Of a stretch of 64,000 nucleotides of DNA, positions 34,233 to 42,963 are shown piece after piece. The position numbers were made by a program, and so were the translations under genes. This DNA comes from Zhihengliuella salsuginis (GTDB lineage: Bacteria > Actinomycetota > Actinomycetes > Actinomycetales > Micrococcaceae), in the NCBI RefSeq assembly GCF_014651715.1, contig NZ_BMXK01000005.1, positions 1-64,000 of the forward strand, given 5' to 3'. Position 1 is the first letter of the stretch; each line of letters starts with the position of its first letter. A model generated the notes under the pieces. It saw only the letters and a program-made list of their open reading frames with translations, searched no databases and had not been told where the DNA came from.

Positions 34233-36425
34233 ATGACAGTCAATAGACATGGGAAAGCAGAGCTTCCCCGGCACCGCACAGGGGCCGCGGGCTCTACCAA
34301 GCGACGCGCGTTCCGCGCGGGCGCCGGTCTGGCGATGGCGGCCCTGGTCGCCAGCGCGTTCGCCGTCGTACCGGCCCAGGCCCAGCCCGGCGCCGAGACG
34401 GCTCCGCCGGACTCGGCGTTCCAGAAGGTGACCCTCAACGACGGCCCCGGGGAGCCCGTCGATCTGGCGGTACTGCCCAACAACGACGTGCTGCACACCA
34501 CCCGCGACGGCGAGGTCTGGCTGAACGACGCCGAGACCGGCCTGAACACCCTGGCGGCGAGCCTGGACGTCTACGAGCACGACGAGGAGGGACTGCAGAG
34601 CATCGCGCTGGACCCTGAGTTCGGGACCGAGGGCAACAACTGGGTCTACCTGTACTACTCGCCGCCGCTGGACACGCCGGTCGACGACCCGGAGACCACG
34701 GACGTCAACGAGGGCGACGCGCCGACCACGGGCACCGCCGAGGACTTCGCGCCGTTCGCGGGCCACCTGACCCTCTCGCGCTTCCAGTTCGACGGCGCCA
34801 CGCTCGACCTCGCGACCGAGCAGGAGATCATCGACGTCCCCGTGGACCGCGGCCTCTGCTGCCACGTCGGCGGCGACATCGTGTTCGACGCCGAGGGCGA
34901 CCTCTACCTCTCCACCGGCGACGACACGAACCCGTTCGTCTCCGGCGGCTACACCCCGCTCGACGAGCGGCCGGACAGCAACCCCGGGTACGACGCCCAG
35001 CGGACGTCCTCCAACACCAACGACCTGCGCGGCAAGGTCCTGCGCATCACGCCGAAGGACGGCGGCGGCTACACCATCCCGGAGGGCAACCTCTTCGAGC
35101 CGGGCACGGAGAAAGCACGTCCCGAGATCTTCGTGATGGGCCTGCGCAACCCCTTCCGGATCGAGCTGAACCAGAGCAGCGGCGAACTGTACATCGCCGA
35201 CTACTCCCCGGACGCGCGGTCCGCGAACCCCGACCGCGGCCCGGCCGGCACGGGCAAGTGGGCCGTGACCGATCAGCCGGCGAACTACGGCTGGCCGTAC
35301 TGCGCCACCGCCGAGCTGCCGTACAACGACTACGACTTCGCGACCAGCACCTCCGGTGAGCCCTTCGACTGCTCGGCGCCCGTGAACGAGTCGCCGAACA
35401 ACACCGGCCTGACCGAGCTGCCCCCGGTGGACCAGCCCGAGGTCTGGTACTCCTACGGCGAGTCCGCCGAATTCCCGGAGCTGGAGACCGGAGGCATCGG
35501 CCCGATGGCCGGTCCCGCCTACGACTTCGACGAGAAGGCCACCCGGGGCAACGCCTCCGTGGCCTGGCCCGAGTACTTCGATGACAAGCCGCTCTTCTAC
35601 GAGTGGACCCGCGACTACATCAAGGGCTTCAGCCTGGACGGCGGCGAACTCGCCTCCATCGAGAGCGTCGTCGACTCCGTCGTGACGGACAACCCGATCG
35701 ACATGGAGTTCGGCCCGGACGGCGCCCTGTACGTCCTCGAGTACGGCGACGGCTACTTCGGCGAGAACCCGGACGCGCAGCTCTCGCGCATCGACTACAT
35801 CGGCACCGGAGGCAACCACAGCCCCGTGGCCGTCGCCTCCGGCACCCCGACCGTGGGCGCCGCGCCGCTGACCGTGGAGTTCTCCAGCGAGGGGACCGCG
35901 GACGCGGACGGCGACAAGCTGAAGTACGCCTGGGACTTCGATTCCGACGGCGTCGTCGACTCGAAGGAGGCGAACCCGACCTTCACGTACGAGGCGGTCG
36001 GCACCTACACCGCGAGCCTGCAGGTCACGGACATCGGCGGCAAGGACCGCGGCCGCCACGCCTCGGCCGAGGTCGCCATCGAGGTCGGCAACCAGGCGCC
36101 GGTGATCGAGTTCATCAGCCCGGTCGAGGGCCAGGACTTCCAGTTCGGCGACACCGTGAGCTACGAGGTCGTCGTCACGGACGACCAGCCCGTCGACTGC
36201 GCGCGGGTCGAGGTCACCTACATCCTCGGCCACCACACGCACGGCCACCCGCAGACGACGACGTCGGGCTGCACCGGAACGCTGACGACCACCGTCCCGG
36301 AGGGCCACGATCCGGCCGTCGACGACCTCTCGGCCGTCTTCAACGCCAGCTACACGGATCTCGGCGACGACACCTCCGAGCCGCTGACCGGCACCGCCGA
36401 GGTGGTGCTCGAGGCGACGAGCTGA
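34233..36425 (+). CDS. Exported PQQ-type sugar dehydrogenase with PKD domain
   Basis: A 730-residue secreted protein. The signal peptide has a basic N-region (STKRRAFRAGAG), core LAMAALVASAFAVV and cleavage site near AQA/QPG at about residue 50. Residues about 60-520 form a glucose/sorbosone dehydrogenase propeller: DLAVLPNNDVLHT, CCHVGGDIVFDAEGDLYLSTG, NDLRGKVLRI and GLRNPFRIEL. A PKD domain follows at about 528-618 (YAWDFDSDGVVDSKE), then a C-terminal beta domain with HHTHGHP. It probably oxidises sugars outside the membrane; PQQ use is assumed from the fold. AGAAGAAAG precedes the ATG. Confidence 0.85.
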   Translation: MTVNRHGKAELPRHRTGAAGSTKRRAFRAGAGLAMAALVASAFAVVPAQAQPGAETAPPDSAFQKVTLNDGPGEPVDLAVLPNNDVLHTTRDGEVWLNDAETGLNTLAASLDVYEHDEEGLQSIALDPEFGTEGNNWVYLYYSPPLDTPVDDPETTDVNEGDAPTTGTAEDFAPFAGHLTLSRFQFDGATLDLATEQEIIDVPVDRGLCCHVGGDIVFDAEGDLYLSTGDDTNPFVSGGYTPLDERPDSNPGYDAQRTSSNTNDLRGKVLRITPKDGGGYTIPEGNLFEPGTEKARPEIFVMGLRNPFRIELNQSSGELYIADYSPDARSANPDRGPAGTGKWAVTDQPANYGWPYCATAELPYNDYDFATSTSGEPFDCSAPVNESPNNTGLTELPPVDQPEVWYSYGESAEFPELETGGIGPMAGPAYDFDEKATRGNASVAWPEYFDDKPLFYEWTRDYIKGFSLDGGELASIESVVDSVVTDNPIDMEFGPDGALYVLEYGDGYFGENPDAQLSRIDYIGTGGNHSPVAVASGTPTVGAAPLTVEFSSEGTADADGDKLKYAWDFDSDGVVDSKEANPTFTYEAVGTYTASLQVTDIGGKDRGRHASAEVAIEVGNQAPVIEFISPVEGQDFQFGDTVSYEVVVTDDQPVDCARVEVTYILGHHTHGHPQTTTSGCTGTLTTTVPEGHDPAVDDLSAVFNASYTDLGDDTSEPLTGTAEVVLEATS

Positions 36426-36474
36426 TGCCCCGCCGGTCCGTCCCGGGCGCTCCCCGGGGCTGACCACCCGGAAA

Positions 36475-36514
36475 CCGAGGGCCCCGACCAGCTCCAGCTG
36501 GTCGGGGCCCTCGG
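36475..36514. terminator. Strong bidirectional hairpin terminator
   Basis: The arms 36475-36493 and 36496-36514 are a perfect 19-base inverted repeat, with the innermost bases unable to pair sterically. It lies between the convergent sugar dehydrogenase and second ROK genes. Confidence 0.75.
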
Positions 36515-36533
36515 CGCGTCCGCCTGGGGCCGG

Positions 36534-37865
36534 TCAGGCGGGTTGCGCCGGCTCCTCCGCGTGGTCGCGCACGGGCCCGGCCTCGCGGCGCCCGCGCAGG
36601 AAGCCGGCCGGATCCGCGATGAGCGGCTCGAAGGCCAGCTCGGCCGCTCCGATCAGTATGGGGTCGTCCCCGAGCGGGGCGAGCTCGATCGAGACGTCCT
36701 CCCGTGGGCCGCGGGCGCCACCGGCCCGCAGCGTCGCGTCGAGCACGTCGGGAGCAGCCAGGGCGAGGATCCGCAGGAACCCTCCGAGGACGATCATGGA
36801 CGGGTTCAGGTGGTTGACCACGCTCTTCAGCCCGATGCCGAGCTGCTGCGCCTGCCGGGTGACGACGTCCCACAGCTCGCCGGACTCCGGCTCGTCCCGC
36901 AGCTTCGCCAGCACGACCTCCTCCAGGTCATCCGCCTGCCCGGGTGGGAGGGCCGCGGTCCGGATCAGCTCCTCGCGGGTGACCTCGGACTCGAGGCACC
37001 CGGTAGAGCCGCACGCGCACTCGGCCCCGCCGGTCCGGACGAGGGTGTGGCCGAGCTGGCCGGCGAACCCGGCGGCACCGTGGAGGAGGCGGCCCCCGCT
37101 GATCAAGCCGCCGCCGATGCCGCTGGCGCCGCCGTAGACGTAGACGAAGTCGGGCACCCCGCGGCCCGCGCCGAAAGCGGCCTGCGCCCGGGCGCCGACG
37201 ACCGCGTCGTTGGCGGCCGTGACCGGCAGGTCCAGGGCCGCGGCGAGCTGGGCGGTCAGGGGCTGCTCGCGCCACTCGAGCTGCGGGGCCTCGATGACGG
37301 TCCCGTCCGCCGGGTCCACCAGCCCGGGGACGGCGAGCCCGGCGCCGACGATCCGCTGCCCGGCGGGCAGGGACGTGCGCATTCCCGTGTAGACGGCCGA
37401 GACGATGTTGACGACTTCGGCCGCCGAGGGGGCCCGGACGGTGTGGAAGCGGACCGGGTTGACGATCCGGCCGCCGAGGCCGACCAGGGCGACGCTCACG
37501 GCGTCGACGTCCGGGTTGATGGCCAGGGCGAGTGCATCGGGGCTCGGCTGGATCATGATGCTGGGGCGTCCGTGCTGCTGCGTCTGGTCGAGATCGCTCT
37601 CCCTGACGAGGCCGAGCTGCACCAGTTCGCCCACGAGCGCGGCGATGGTCGAGCGGTTCAGGCCCGTCGCGCGGGTGAGCTGCGCGCGCGAGATGCCGGT
37701 CGTCGTATGGACGAGGCCGAGGACCGTGGAGAGGTTGTGCTGCCGGGTGGAGTCCCGGTTGCTCCCGAGCGAGGGCCCCGAGGGGGCGCGCAATCCGGCA
37801 CGCCTCGACGTCTTGCCTTCCACTCCGGATGGGTCCTTCCTGGCAGATCGTCCCGTGCCTGTCAT
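36534..37865 (-). CDS. ROK family transcriptional regulator (second)
   Basis: A 443-residue ROK protein. After a 30-residue basic, probably disordered N-terminus comes a helix-turn-helix (SRAQLTRATGLNRSTIAALVGEL), then the kinase-like fold and the zinc signature CACGSTGCLESEV. It probably represses sugar genes and is released by a sugar. Nearest candidates are the ABC transporter genes upstream on the same strand and the convergent sugar dehydrogenase. The start is uncertain: neither ATG 37865 nor GTG 37883 has a good ribosome site. Confidence 0.87.
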   Translation of the reverse strand: MTGTGRSARKDPSGVEGKTSRRAGLRAPSGPSLGSNRDSTRQHNLSTVLGLVHTTTGISRAQLTRATGLNRSTIAALVGELVQLGLVRESDLDQTQQHGRPSIMIQPSPDALALAINPDVDAVSVALVGLGGRIVNPVRFHTVRAPSAAEVVNIVSAVYTGMRTSLPAGQRIVGAGLAVPGLVDPADGTVIEAPQLEWREQPLTAQLAAALDLPVTAANDAVVGARAQAAFGAGRGVPDFVYVYGGASGIGGGLISGGRLLHGAAGFAGQLGHTLVRTGGAECACGSTGCLESEVTREELIRTAALPPGQADDLEEVVLAKLRDEPESGELWDVVTRQAQQLGIGLKSVVNHLNPSMIVLGGFLRILALAAPDVLDATLRAGGARGPREDVSIELAPLGDDPILIGAAELAFEPLIADPAGFLRGRREAGPVRDHAEEPAQPA

Positions 37866-37916
37866 CCCCCATGGTAACCGCACCAGAGGCGGCGCCAGGG
37901 GTGCGGGCCGGCCGGT

Positions 37917-39011
37917 TCAGGCCGTGCGGACCCCCGCGACGACGGCGAGCAGCAGTCGGCGGAGTCGTCCGCGCAGTGCGGCGGGGACGCCGTCGGACTC
38001 CAGATGGGACAGCGCGCGCTGCGCGTATTCGTCCGCGAGGCCGACCGCGAAATCCTTCGCCCCGCAGGTGACGAGGACCGTGCGGATGTGCTCGGCGTCC
38101 CGGGCTCCGAGGTCCGGCGTCCCGATCAGCGAAGCGATGCTGTTCCACTGGGGCCGGGTCGCCGCGTAGGCGAGCAGTACCGTTCGTTTGCCCTCCCGGA
38201 GGTCGCCCCAGCCGGTCTTGCCCGTGCTGTCCTCTCCGCCGAAGACGCCGAGGATGTCGTCCACGAGCTGGTACGTGATGCCGGCGAACCGGCCGAAGGA
38301 CTTCAGCGCGGCCACGGCGGAATCCGGGGCGCCGGCCAGGACGGCTCCGGCCTGCAGCGGCGCCTCGAAGGAGTAGACGGCGGTCTTCTGGTGCGCCGTC
38401 TTGGTGATGTCCTCCAGCGAGGGCATCCGGGCAGAACGGCTGAACTCCACGTCGAAGACCTCGCCGCCGACCGCGGAGAAGACGGCCTCGTCGAGGATGT
38501 CGTGCAGGCGCCGGTCGATGGACTGGGAGACGTCGAGGGACCTGAGCAGCCGGTAGGCGCCCGAGAGGGCGAGGTCGCCGGCCAGGATCCCGGCGGTGGC
38601 ACCGGCGTGCTCCGCCAGGGCCGGGGCCGCGCCCTCGCGCAGCGCCTTGGTCCGGTAGCTGCCGGAGACGTTCGGGACACCGCGGCGGACGACGTCCCGG
38701 TCGATGACGTCGTCGTGGACGATGAGGGCGCTGTGCAGGAGTTCGTAGGAGGCCGCGAGCCGGGCGGCGGTCCGGGTGTCCGTCCCGCCCAGGTGGCGGT
38801 AGGCGAGCAGGACCAGGCGCGGTCGGGAGCGGCCGCCGCCCGCGGCGGCGCGCTCGAGCGCCTCCCACAGGGCGAGGTAGGGAGCGCCGACGGCGACGGC
38901 CCCCAGCTTGGCGTCCGCGAAGAAGCGTTGGAGCTCGTCCTCGACCAAGCCGGCCTCGGCGTCCGACGCCGGATCGCCAGTCAGCGGCAGGTCCGTTCTC
39001 AGGGTCTCCAT
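37917..39011 (-). CDS. Second polyprenyl (geranylgeranyl) diphosphate synthase
   Basis: A 364-residue class I trans-prenyltransferase, a distant paralogue of the crtE product. Motifs are the first Asp-rich site VHDDVIDRDVVRRG, YQLVDDILGVFGG as second site, and HQKTAVYSFEAPLQAG. The residues before the first motif (LHSALIVHDD) suggest a C20-type product, but chain length is not certain. GGAGGACGGAGCA precedes the ATG. It sits between the sugar ABC permease and the ROK gene, a strange place for an isoprenoid enzyme, unless it feeds the EboC prenyltransferase 10 kb away. Confidence 0.88.
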   Translation of the reverse strand: METLRTDLPLTGDPASDAEAGLVEDELQRFFADAKLGAVAVGAPYLALWEALERAAAGGGRSRPRLVLLAYRHLGGTDTRTAARLAASYELLHSALIVHDDVIDRDVVRRGVPNVSGSYRTKALREGAAPALAEHAGATAGILAGDLALSGAYRLLRSLDVSQSIDRRLHDILDEAVFSAVGGEVFDVEFSRSARMPSLEDITKTAHQKTAVYSFEAPLQAGAVLAGAPDSAVAALKSFGRFAGITYQLVDDILGVFGGEDSTGKTGWGDLREGKRTVLLAYAATRPQWNSIASLIGTPDLGARDAEHIRTVLVTCGAKDFAVGLADEYAQRALSHLESDGVPAALRGRLRRLLLAVVAGVRTA

Positions 39012-39076
39012 TGCTCCGTCCTCCGGTTCCTCCGGCCCCGGGACCGGTCAGCGGCTGCTCACTGCGGGTTCTCCGC

Positions 39077-39102
39077 GCGGGCGCCGGGTGCGCGGTGCCC
39101 GC
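39077..39102 (-). terminator. Hairpin after the ABC permease gene
   Basis: GCGGGC and GCCCGC (39077-39082 and 39097-39102) pair, with a further near-complementary 3 bases inside. It lies 6 bases past the permease stop and before the polyprenyl synthase gene, and may separate the two transcription units. Confidence 0.4.
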
Positions 39103-39107
39103 GGGCG

Positions 39108-40163
39108 TCAGCTCCTGACGGGCTTCGTCTTGGCCTTGCGCTCTTTGCGGACGGCGAACCGCTGCTGGAGCATGACCGCGGTGACGATGATGGCGCCCTT
39201 GATCAGGGACTGGACCGACGTATCCATGTTGTTCTGCGTGAACACGTTGGTCAGCGTGCTGAAAATCAGCACTCCCAGCACGGTTCCCATGATGGTGCCG
39301 CGGCCGCCGGCCAGCAGTGTGCCGCCGACCACGACGGCGGCGATCGCGTCGAGCTCGTAGAGCAGGCCGTGTGTCGAGGTGCCGGACGTGGTGCGGCCCA
39401 TCATCATGACGCCGGCGATGCCGGCGGTGAGGCCGGCCAGCACATAGAGGGACACCAGGTGGCGCTTGACCTTGATGCCCGCCAGGCGGGAGGCCTCGAT
39501 GTTGCCGCCGATGGCGACGGTGCGGCGGCCGAACGTCGTCCGGTTGAGCAGGAACCAGCCGGCGGCGGCCACGACGGCGAAGATCCAGACGAGCACGGGG
39601 ATGCCGAGGATGTCGTCGCGCATGATGCCTGTGAAGTCGGTGTTGGTCACCAGCAGGGTGCGGCGCTCCGAGATGATCTCGGCAAGGCCGCGGGCCGCCA
39701 CGAGCATCGCGACAGTGGCGATGAACGCGACCACGTTGCCGTAGGCGATGATGACCCCGTTGATGAAGCCGGCGAGCATGCCGACGACCAGACCGACGGC
39801 GACCATGAGCAGCCACGTGGACTGCGTCGCCGCCGACTGGATCACGGCGAGGCTGGCCACGACCGAGGTCAGCCCCATGAGGGAGCCGACGGACAGGTCG
39901 ATGCCGCCGGCCGTGATGACGAACGTGACGCCGACGCTGACCACACCGATGATGGAGGCGTAGCGGAGGATGACGAGCATGTTGTCGGCGGACATGAATC
40001 GATCGCCGCTCGTAATGGCGCCGATGAGGAAGAGGACGGCGAGTGCGACCACGAGCCCGAGGCTGCGGGCGGCGGGTCCGTGGAGGAGGTTCTGGACGAC
40101 GGCCTTGCCGCCCGAGGCGGGGCTGGCCGCGGGGGCGGCTGCCTGGGTCTTCTGCTCGCTCAC
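39108..40163 (-). CDS. Ribose-type sugar ABC transporter permease
   Basis: A 351-residue inner membrane permease of the RbsC/XylH family with about ten helices. Family segments are GVTFVITAGGIDLSVGSLMGL, GVFINGVIIAYGNVVAFIATVA-like regions, and the EAA-type loop around AGIKVKRHLVSLYVLAGL. The Lys/Arg-rich tail (RKERKAKTKPVRS) is cytoplasmic. The ATG overlaps the ATPase stop by 4 bases. It works with the ATPase and the divergently encoded binding protein to import a monosaccharide or cyclitol such as inositol. Confidence 0.92.
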   Translation of the reverse strand: MSEQKTQAAAPAASPASGGKAVVQNLLHGPAARSLGLVVALAVLFLIGAITSGDRFMSADNMLVILRYASIIGVVSVGVTFVITAGGIDLSVGSLMGLTSVVASLAVIQSAATQSTWLLMVAVGLVVGMLAGFINGVIIAYGNVVAFIATVAMLVAARGLAEIISERRTLLVTNTDFTGIMRDDILGIPVLVWIFAVVAAAGWFLLNRTTFGRRTVAIGGNIEASRLAGIKVKRHLVSLYVLAGLTAGIAGVMMMGRTTSGTSTHGLLYELDAIAAVVVGGTLLAGGRGTIMGTVLGVLIFSTLTNVFTQNNMDTSVQSLIKGAIIVTAVMLQQRFAVRKERKAKTKPVRS

Positions 40164-41680
40164 GCGGCACTTCCCTTCATGATGAGATCGAGCACGCCGT
40201 GCTCGTCGATGTCGGTTGCTTCGGTCTGGGTGAGGACGTTCCCGTCGTCGACGACGAGGACGTTGTCCGCCAGACCGAGGACTTCTTCGATCTCGCTGGA
40301 GATCACGATGATGGCGGTGCCGGAGTCCGCGAGCCGTCGGATGAGCGCGTAGATCTCGGCGCGGGCGCCGACGTCGACGCCGCGGGTCGGCTCGTCCAGC
40401 AGCAGGACCGACGTCCCGTGGACCAGCCAGCGGGCCAGCAGGATCTTCTGTTGATTGCCGCCGGAAAGGGTCCTGGCCGGGCGGTCAGGGTCCGCCGGGC
40501 GAAGCTCGAGGGCGTCGATCTGCTCCCGCGCGGCCCGGCGCTCGGCAGCCTCGTCGAGCAGGCCCGTGCGCGCGAAGCGCGCGAAGGTGGAGAGCGTGAC
40601 GTTCTTGTAGATCGGCTCTTCGAGGATGAGGCCCTGGCTCTTGCGCTCCTCCGGGGAGAGCCCGATCCCGGCGTCGACGGCCGCGCTGACCGAGCCCGCA
40701 GCAAGTCTCTTGCCGTTCACGGACACCCGGCCGGAGGTTGCTTTCCGCGCGCCGTAGATGGTCTCGATGATCTCCGAACGCTGCGAGCCGACCAGTCCGG
40801 CGAAGCCGAGGATCTCTCCGGCGCGGACCGTGAAGCTGAGCTTCTCGAAGTGCCCCGCCAGCTCCACGCCGTCGACGTCGAGGACCACGGGGGCGTCGGC
40901 CGCGACGGGTGTCCGCTCGGGGAACACGTTGGCGACCTCGCGGCCCGTCATGAGGCGGATCAGCTCCGCCTTGGGGGTGTCGGTGACATGGAGGCCGCTC
41001 GCCGTGCTCTGCCCGTCCTTGATGACGGAGATCCGGTCGCCGATCTGGCGGATCTCCTCGAGGCGGTGGGAGATGTAGACGACGGCGATGCCCTGCGCCG
41101 TGAGCTCCCGGACCACGCGGAAGAGGTTCTCGACCTCGCCGGCATCCAGGATGGCGCTGGGCTCGTCCATGATGATCAGTTTGGTGTCCCGCGACAGGGC
41201 GCGCGCCATGCTGACGATCTGCTTGTTGGCGGCGGAGAGCGAGCCCACCTCGCGCGACGGCGACAGGCCGCCGTGTCCGAGCCGCTGCAGCAGGGCGCGG
41301 GCCGTCGCGTTCGTCTTCTTCACGTGGAGCACGCCCCGGCTCGCCCGTTCGTGCCCCAGGAAGATGTTCTCCGCGACGGTCAGCCCGTCGACGACGTCGA
41401 GCTCCTGGTACATCGTGGCGATCCCGAGGTCCAGCGCCGCGGTGGGGCTGTGCAGCTCGACCTTCCCGCCCTCCCAGAAGATCTCGCCTTCGTCGGGCTG
41501 GTGGACGCCGGAGAGCGTCTTGATGAGGGTGGACTTCCCGGCACCGTTCTGGCCCATCACGCAGTGGACCTCCCCGGCGCGCACGTCGAGGTCGACCCCC
41601 TTGAGGGCCTGGACGGCGGCGAAGCGCTTGGAGAGTCCCCGAACTCGGAGCAACGGCCGTGGCTGATCATCTTCCAACAT
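40160..41680 (-). CDS. Sugar ABC transporter ATPase (RbsA type)
   Basis: A 506-residue protein with two fused ATPase domains, as in RbsA, XylG and MglA. The first has Walker A GQNGAGKS (about residue 43) and Walker B IIMDEPS. The second, as usual for this family, has a degenerate P-loop GLVGSQRS, an intact signature LSGGNQQK and LLLDEPTRG. It energises uptake through the permease downstream. The start lies in a 150-base divergent region shared with the binding-protein gene. The substrate class is sugars or cyclitols. Confidence 0.93.
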   Translation of the reverse strand: MLEDDQPRPLLRVRGLSKRFAAVQALKGVDLDVRAGEVHCVMGQNGAGKSTLIKTLSGVHQPDEGEIFWEGGKVELHSPTAALDLGIATMYQELDVVDGLTVAENIFLGHERASRGVLHVKKTNATARALLQRLGHGGLSPSREVGSLSAANKQIVSMARALSRDTKLIIMDEPSAILDAGEVENLFRVVRELTAQGIAVVYISHRLEEIRQIGDRISVIKDGQSTASGLHVTDTPKAELIRLMTGREVANVFPERTPVAADAPVVLDVDGVELAGHFEKLSFTVRAGEILGFAGLVGSQRSEIIETIYGARKATSGRVSVNGKRLAAGSVSAAVDAGIGLSPEERKSQGLILEEPIYKNVTLSTFARFARTGLLDEAAERRAAREQIDALELRPADPDRPARTLSGGNQQKILLARWLVHGTSVLLLDEPTRGVDVGARAEIYALIRRLADSGTAIIVISSEIEEVLGLADNVLVVDDGNVLTQTEATDIDEHGVLDLIMKGSAA

Positions 41681-41741
41681 GTGGCGAACCTAACACATTA
41701 TGTCGGCGATCAGTAGAAGGGCGTCGATTTTCTTCGCGCTT

Positions 41742-41759
41742 CTGTTATTGTGACAACAG
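41742..41759. promoter_or_regulatory. Palindromic operator candidate between divergent ABC transporter genes
   Basis: CTGTT-N8-AACAG with additional symmetric T/A positions inside (18 bases), in the AT-rich middle of the divergent region between the ATPase and binding-protein genes. It is suited to control both transcripts. A LacI or ROK family regulator is expected; none is encoded immediately adjacent except the ROK gene at 36534. Confidence 0.45.
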
Positions 41760-41832
41760 TCACGCAAACTTCGGTCTTCGGAAACCGGGTTCGAATCTGG
41801 CGTAGACGCACCTACTCACTGAGGAGAGAGAC

Positions 41833-42876
41833 ATGCTCGCAGTTCGCAAGGGACGGAAGTTGCTCGTCACCACCGGTGCCCTCCTGGCCATCGGCGCACT
41901 CGTCACCGGCTGTTCGTCGGAGACGGGCGGCGACAGCTCGCAGCCCACCAACGCCTCGGTCGACGGCAACGCGGCCGAAGGCGAGACCGTGGTCATCGGC
42001 TTCTCGGGGCCGGCGGCCGACCACGGATGGCTGGGTGCCATCAACTCGGCCGCCATCGCGGCTGGCGAGAACCTCGGCGACGTCGACCTCCGAGTGGCGG
42101 AGGGCACCAACGACGCCAACCTGCAGATCAGCCAGGTCGAGCAGTTCATCAACGACGACGTCGATGCGATCGTTCTTCTGCCGACCGACGGAGCAGCTCT
42201 GACGGCCGTCGCCACCAAGGCCATGAACGCCGGCATCCCGGTCGTCAACGTCGACCGCGAGTTCTCCAGCCCGGCCGCGGCCCGCACGACGGTCCTCGGC
42301 GACAACTACGGCATGGGCCAGAGCGCCGGAAACTACATCTGCGAACGGCTCGGGGACACCCCGGACGCCGTCGTCGCGGAGATCGCCGGTGTCGACTCCC
42401 TGCCCCTGACCACGGAGCGCAGCGAAGGATTCGCCGACGCCCTCGAGACGTGCGGACTGGACGTCGACAACCGCGTCGCCGCCGACTTCACGGTCGCCGG
42501 CGGCGAGGCCGCAGCCTCCCAGCTGCTCGCGGCGGCCCCCGAGATCGACGCTATCTGGAACCACGACGACGATCAGGGCCACGGCGTCCTGTCCGCCATC
42601 GACACCGCGGAGCGGGACGAATTCTTCATGGTCGGCGGCGCCGGCTCGGCCAACGCCATGGAACTGATCAAGGCCGGCGAGAGCGTCCTCGAGGCCACGG
42701 TCGTCTACCCGTCGACGCAGGCCGCCGACGGCGTCCGTCTCGCCCGTCTGATCGCCCAGGACAAGGCGATGAGCGACCTGGTGGAGGTCGAGGTCCCCAA
42801 GCGCATCGTCCTGAACGCCCCGGTCGTCACCAGCGACAACGTCGACCAGTACCTGCCGACCGCTTTCGCGTCCTAG
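41833..42876 (+). CDS. Sugar ABC transporter substrate-binding lipoprotein
   Basis: A 347-residue periplasmic-binding-protein-like lipoprotein of the RbsB/ribose class. The lipobox is LVTGC with lipidated C27. The mature part has DANLQISQVEQFINDDVDAIVLLPTD, NAGIPVVNVDREF and WNHDDDQGHGVL, typical of Peripla_BP_4. GAGGAGAGAGAC lies before the ATG. It binds the transported sugar outside the membrane. It is followed by a strong hairpin and then the oxidoreductase gene, so it is likely made in excess over downstream genes. Confidence 0.92.
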   Translation: MLAVRKGRKLLVTTGALLAIGALVTGCSSETGGDSSQPTNASVDGNAAEGETVVIGFSGPAADHGWLGAINSAAIAAGENLGDVDLRVAEGTNDANLQISQVEQFINDDVDAIVLLPTDGAALTAVATKAMNAGIPVVNVDREFSSPAAARTTVLGDNYGMGQSAGNYICERLGDTPDAVVAEIAGVDSLPLTTERSEGFADALETCGLDVDNRVAADFTVAGGEAAASQLLAAAPEIDAIWNHDDDQGHGVLSAIDTAERDEFFMVGGAGSANAMELIKAGESVLEATVVYPSTQAADGVRLARLIAQDKAMSDLVEVEVPKRIVLNAPVVTSDNVDQYLPTAFAS

Positions 42877-42884
42877 GACACCGC

Positions 42885-42917
42885 GAGGCGCGGAGCCCGA
42901 TGCGGGCGCCGCGCCTC
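42885..42917 (+). terminator. Intercistronic hairpin after the binding-protein gene
   Basis: GAGGCGCGG pairs with CCGCGCCTC and, after a single A-G mismatch, GCCCG pairs with CGGGC around an ATG loop: 14 pairs in all. It begins 9 bases after the stop. Such stems after binding-protein genes commonly protect the upstream message and reduce read-through into later genes. Confidence 0.6.
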
Positions 42918-42963
42918 CCGCGACCCACCCCACCAACCAGCCCCGCCGGGTGCAGGAGGAAAC

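Noticed and set aside
41786-41805. GGGTTCGAATC, resembling the T-loop of a tRNA, before the ABC binding-protein gene.
   Set aside because: The flanking bases do not form a proper T-stem, and no anticodon arm, acceptor stem or partner sequence could be placed, so neither a tRNA nor an att site is supported.
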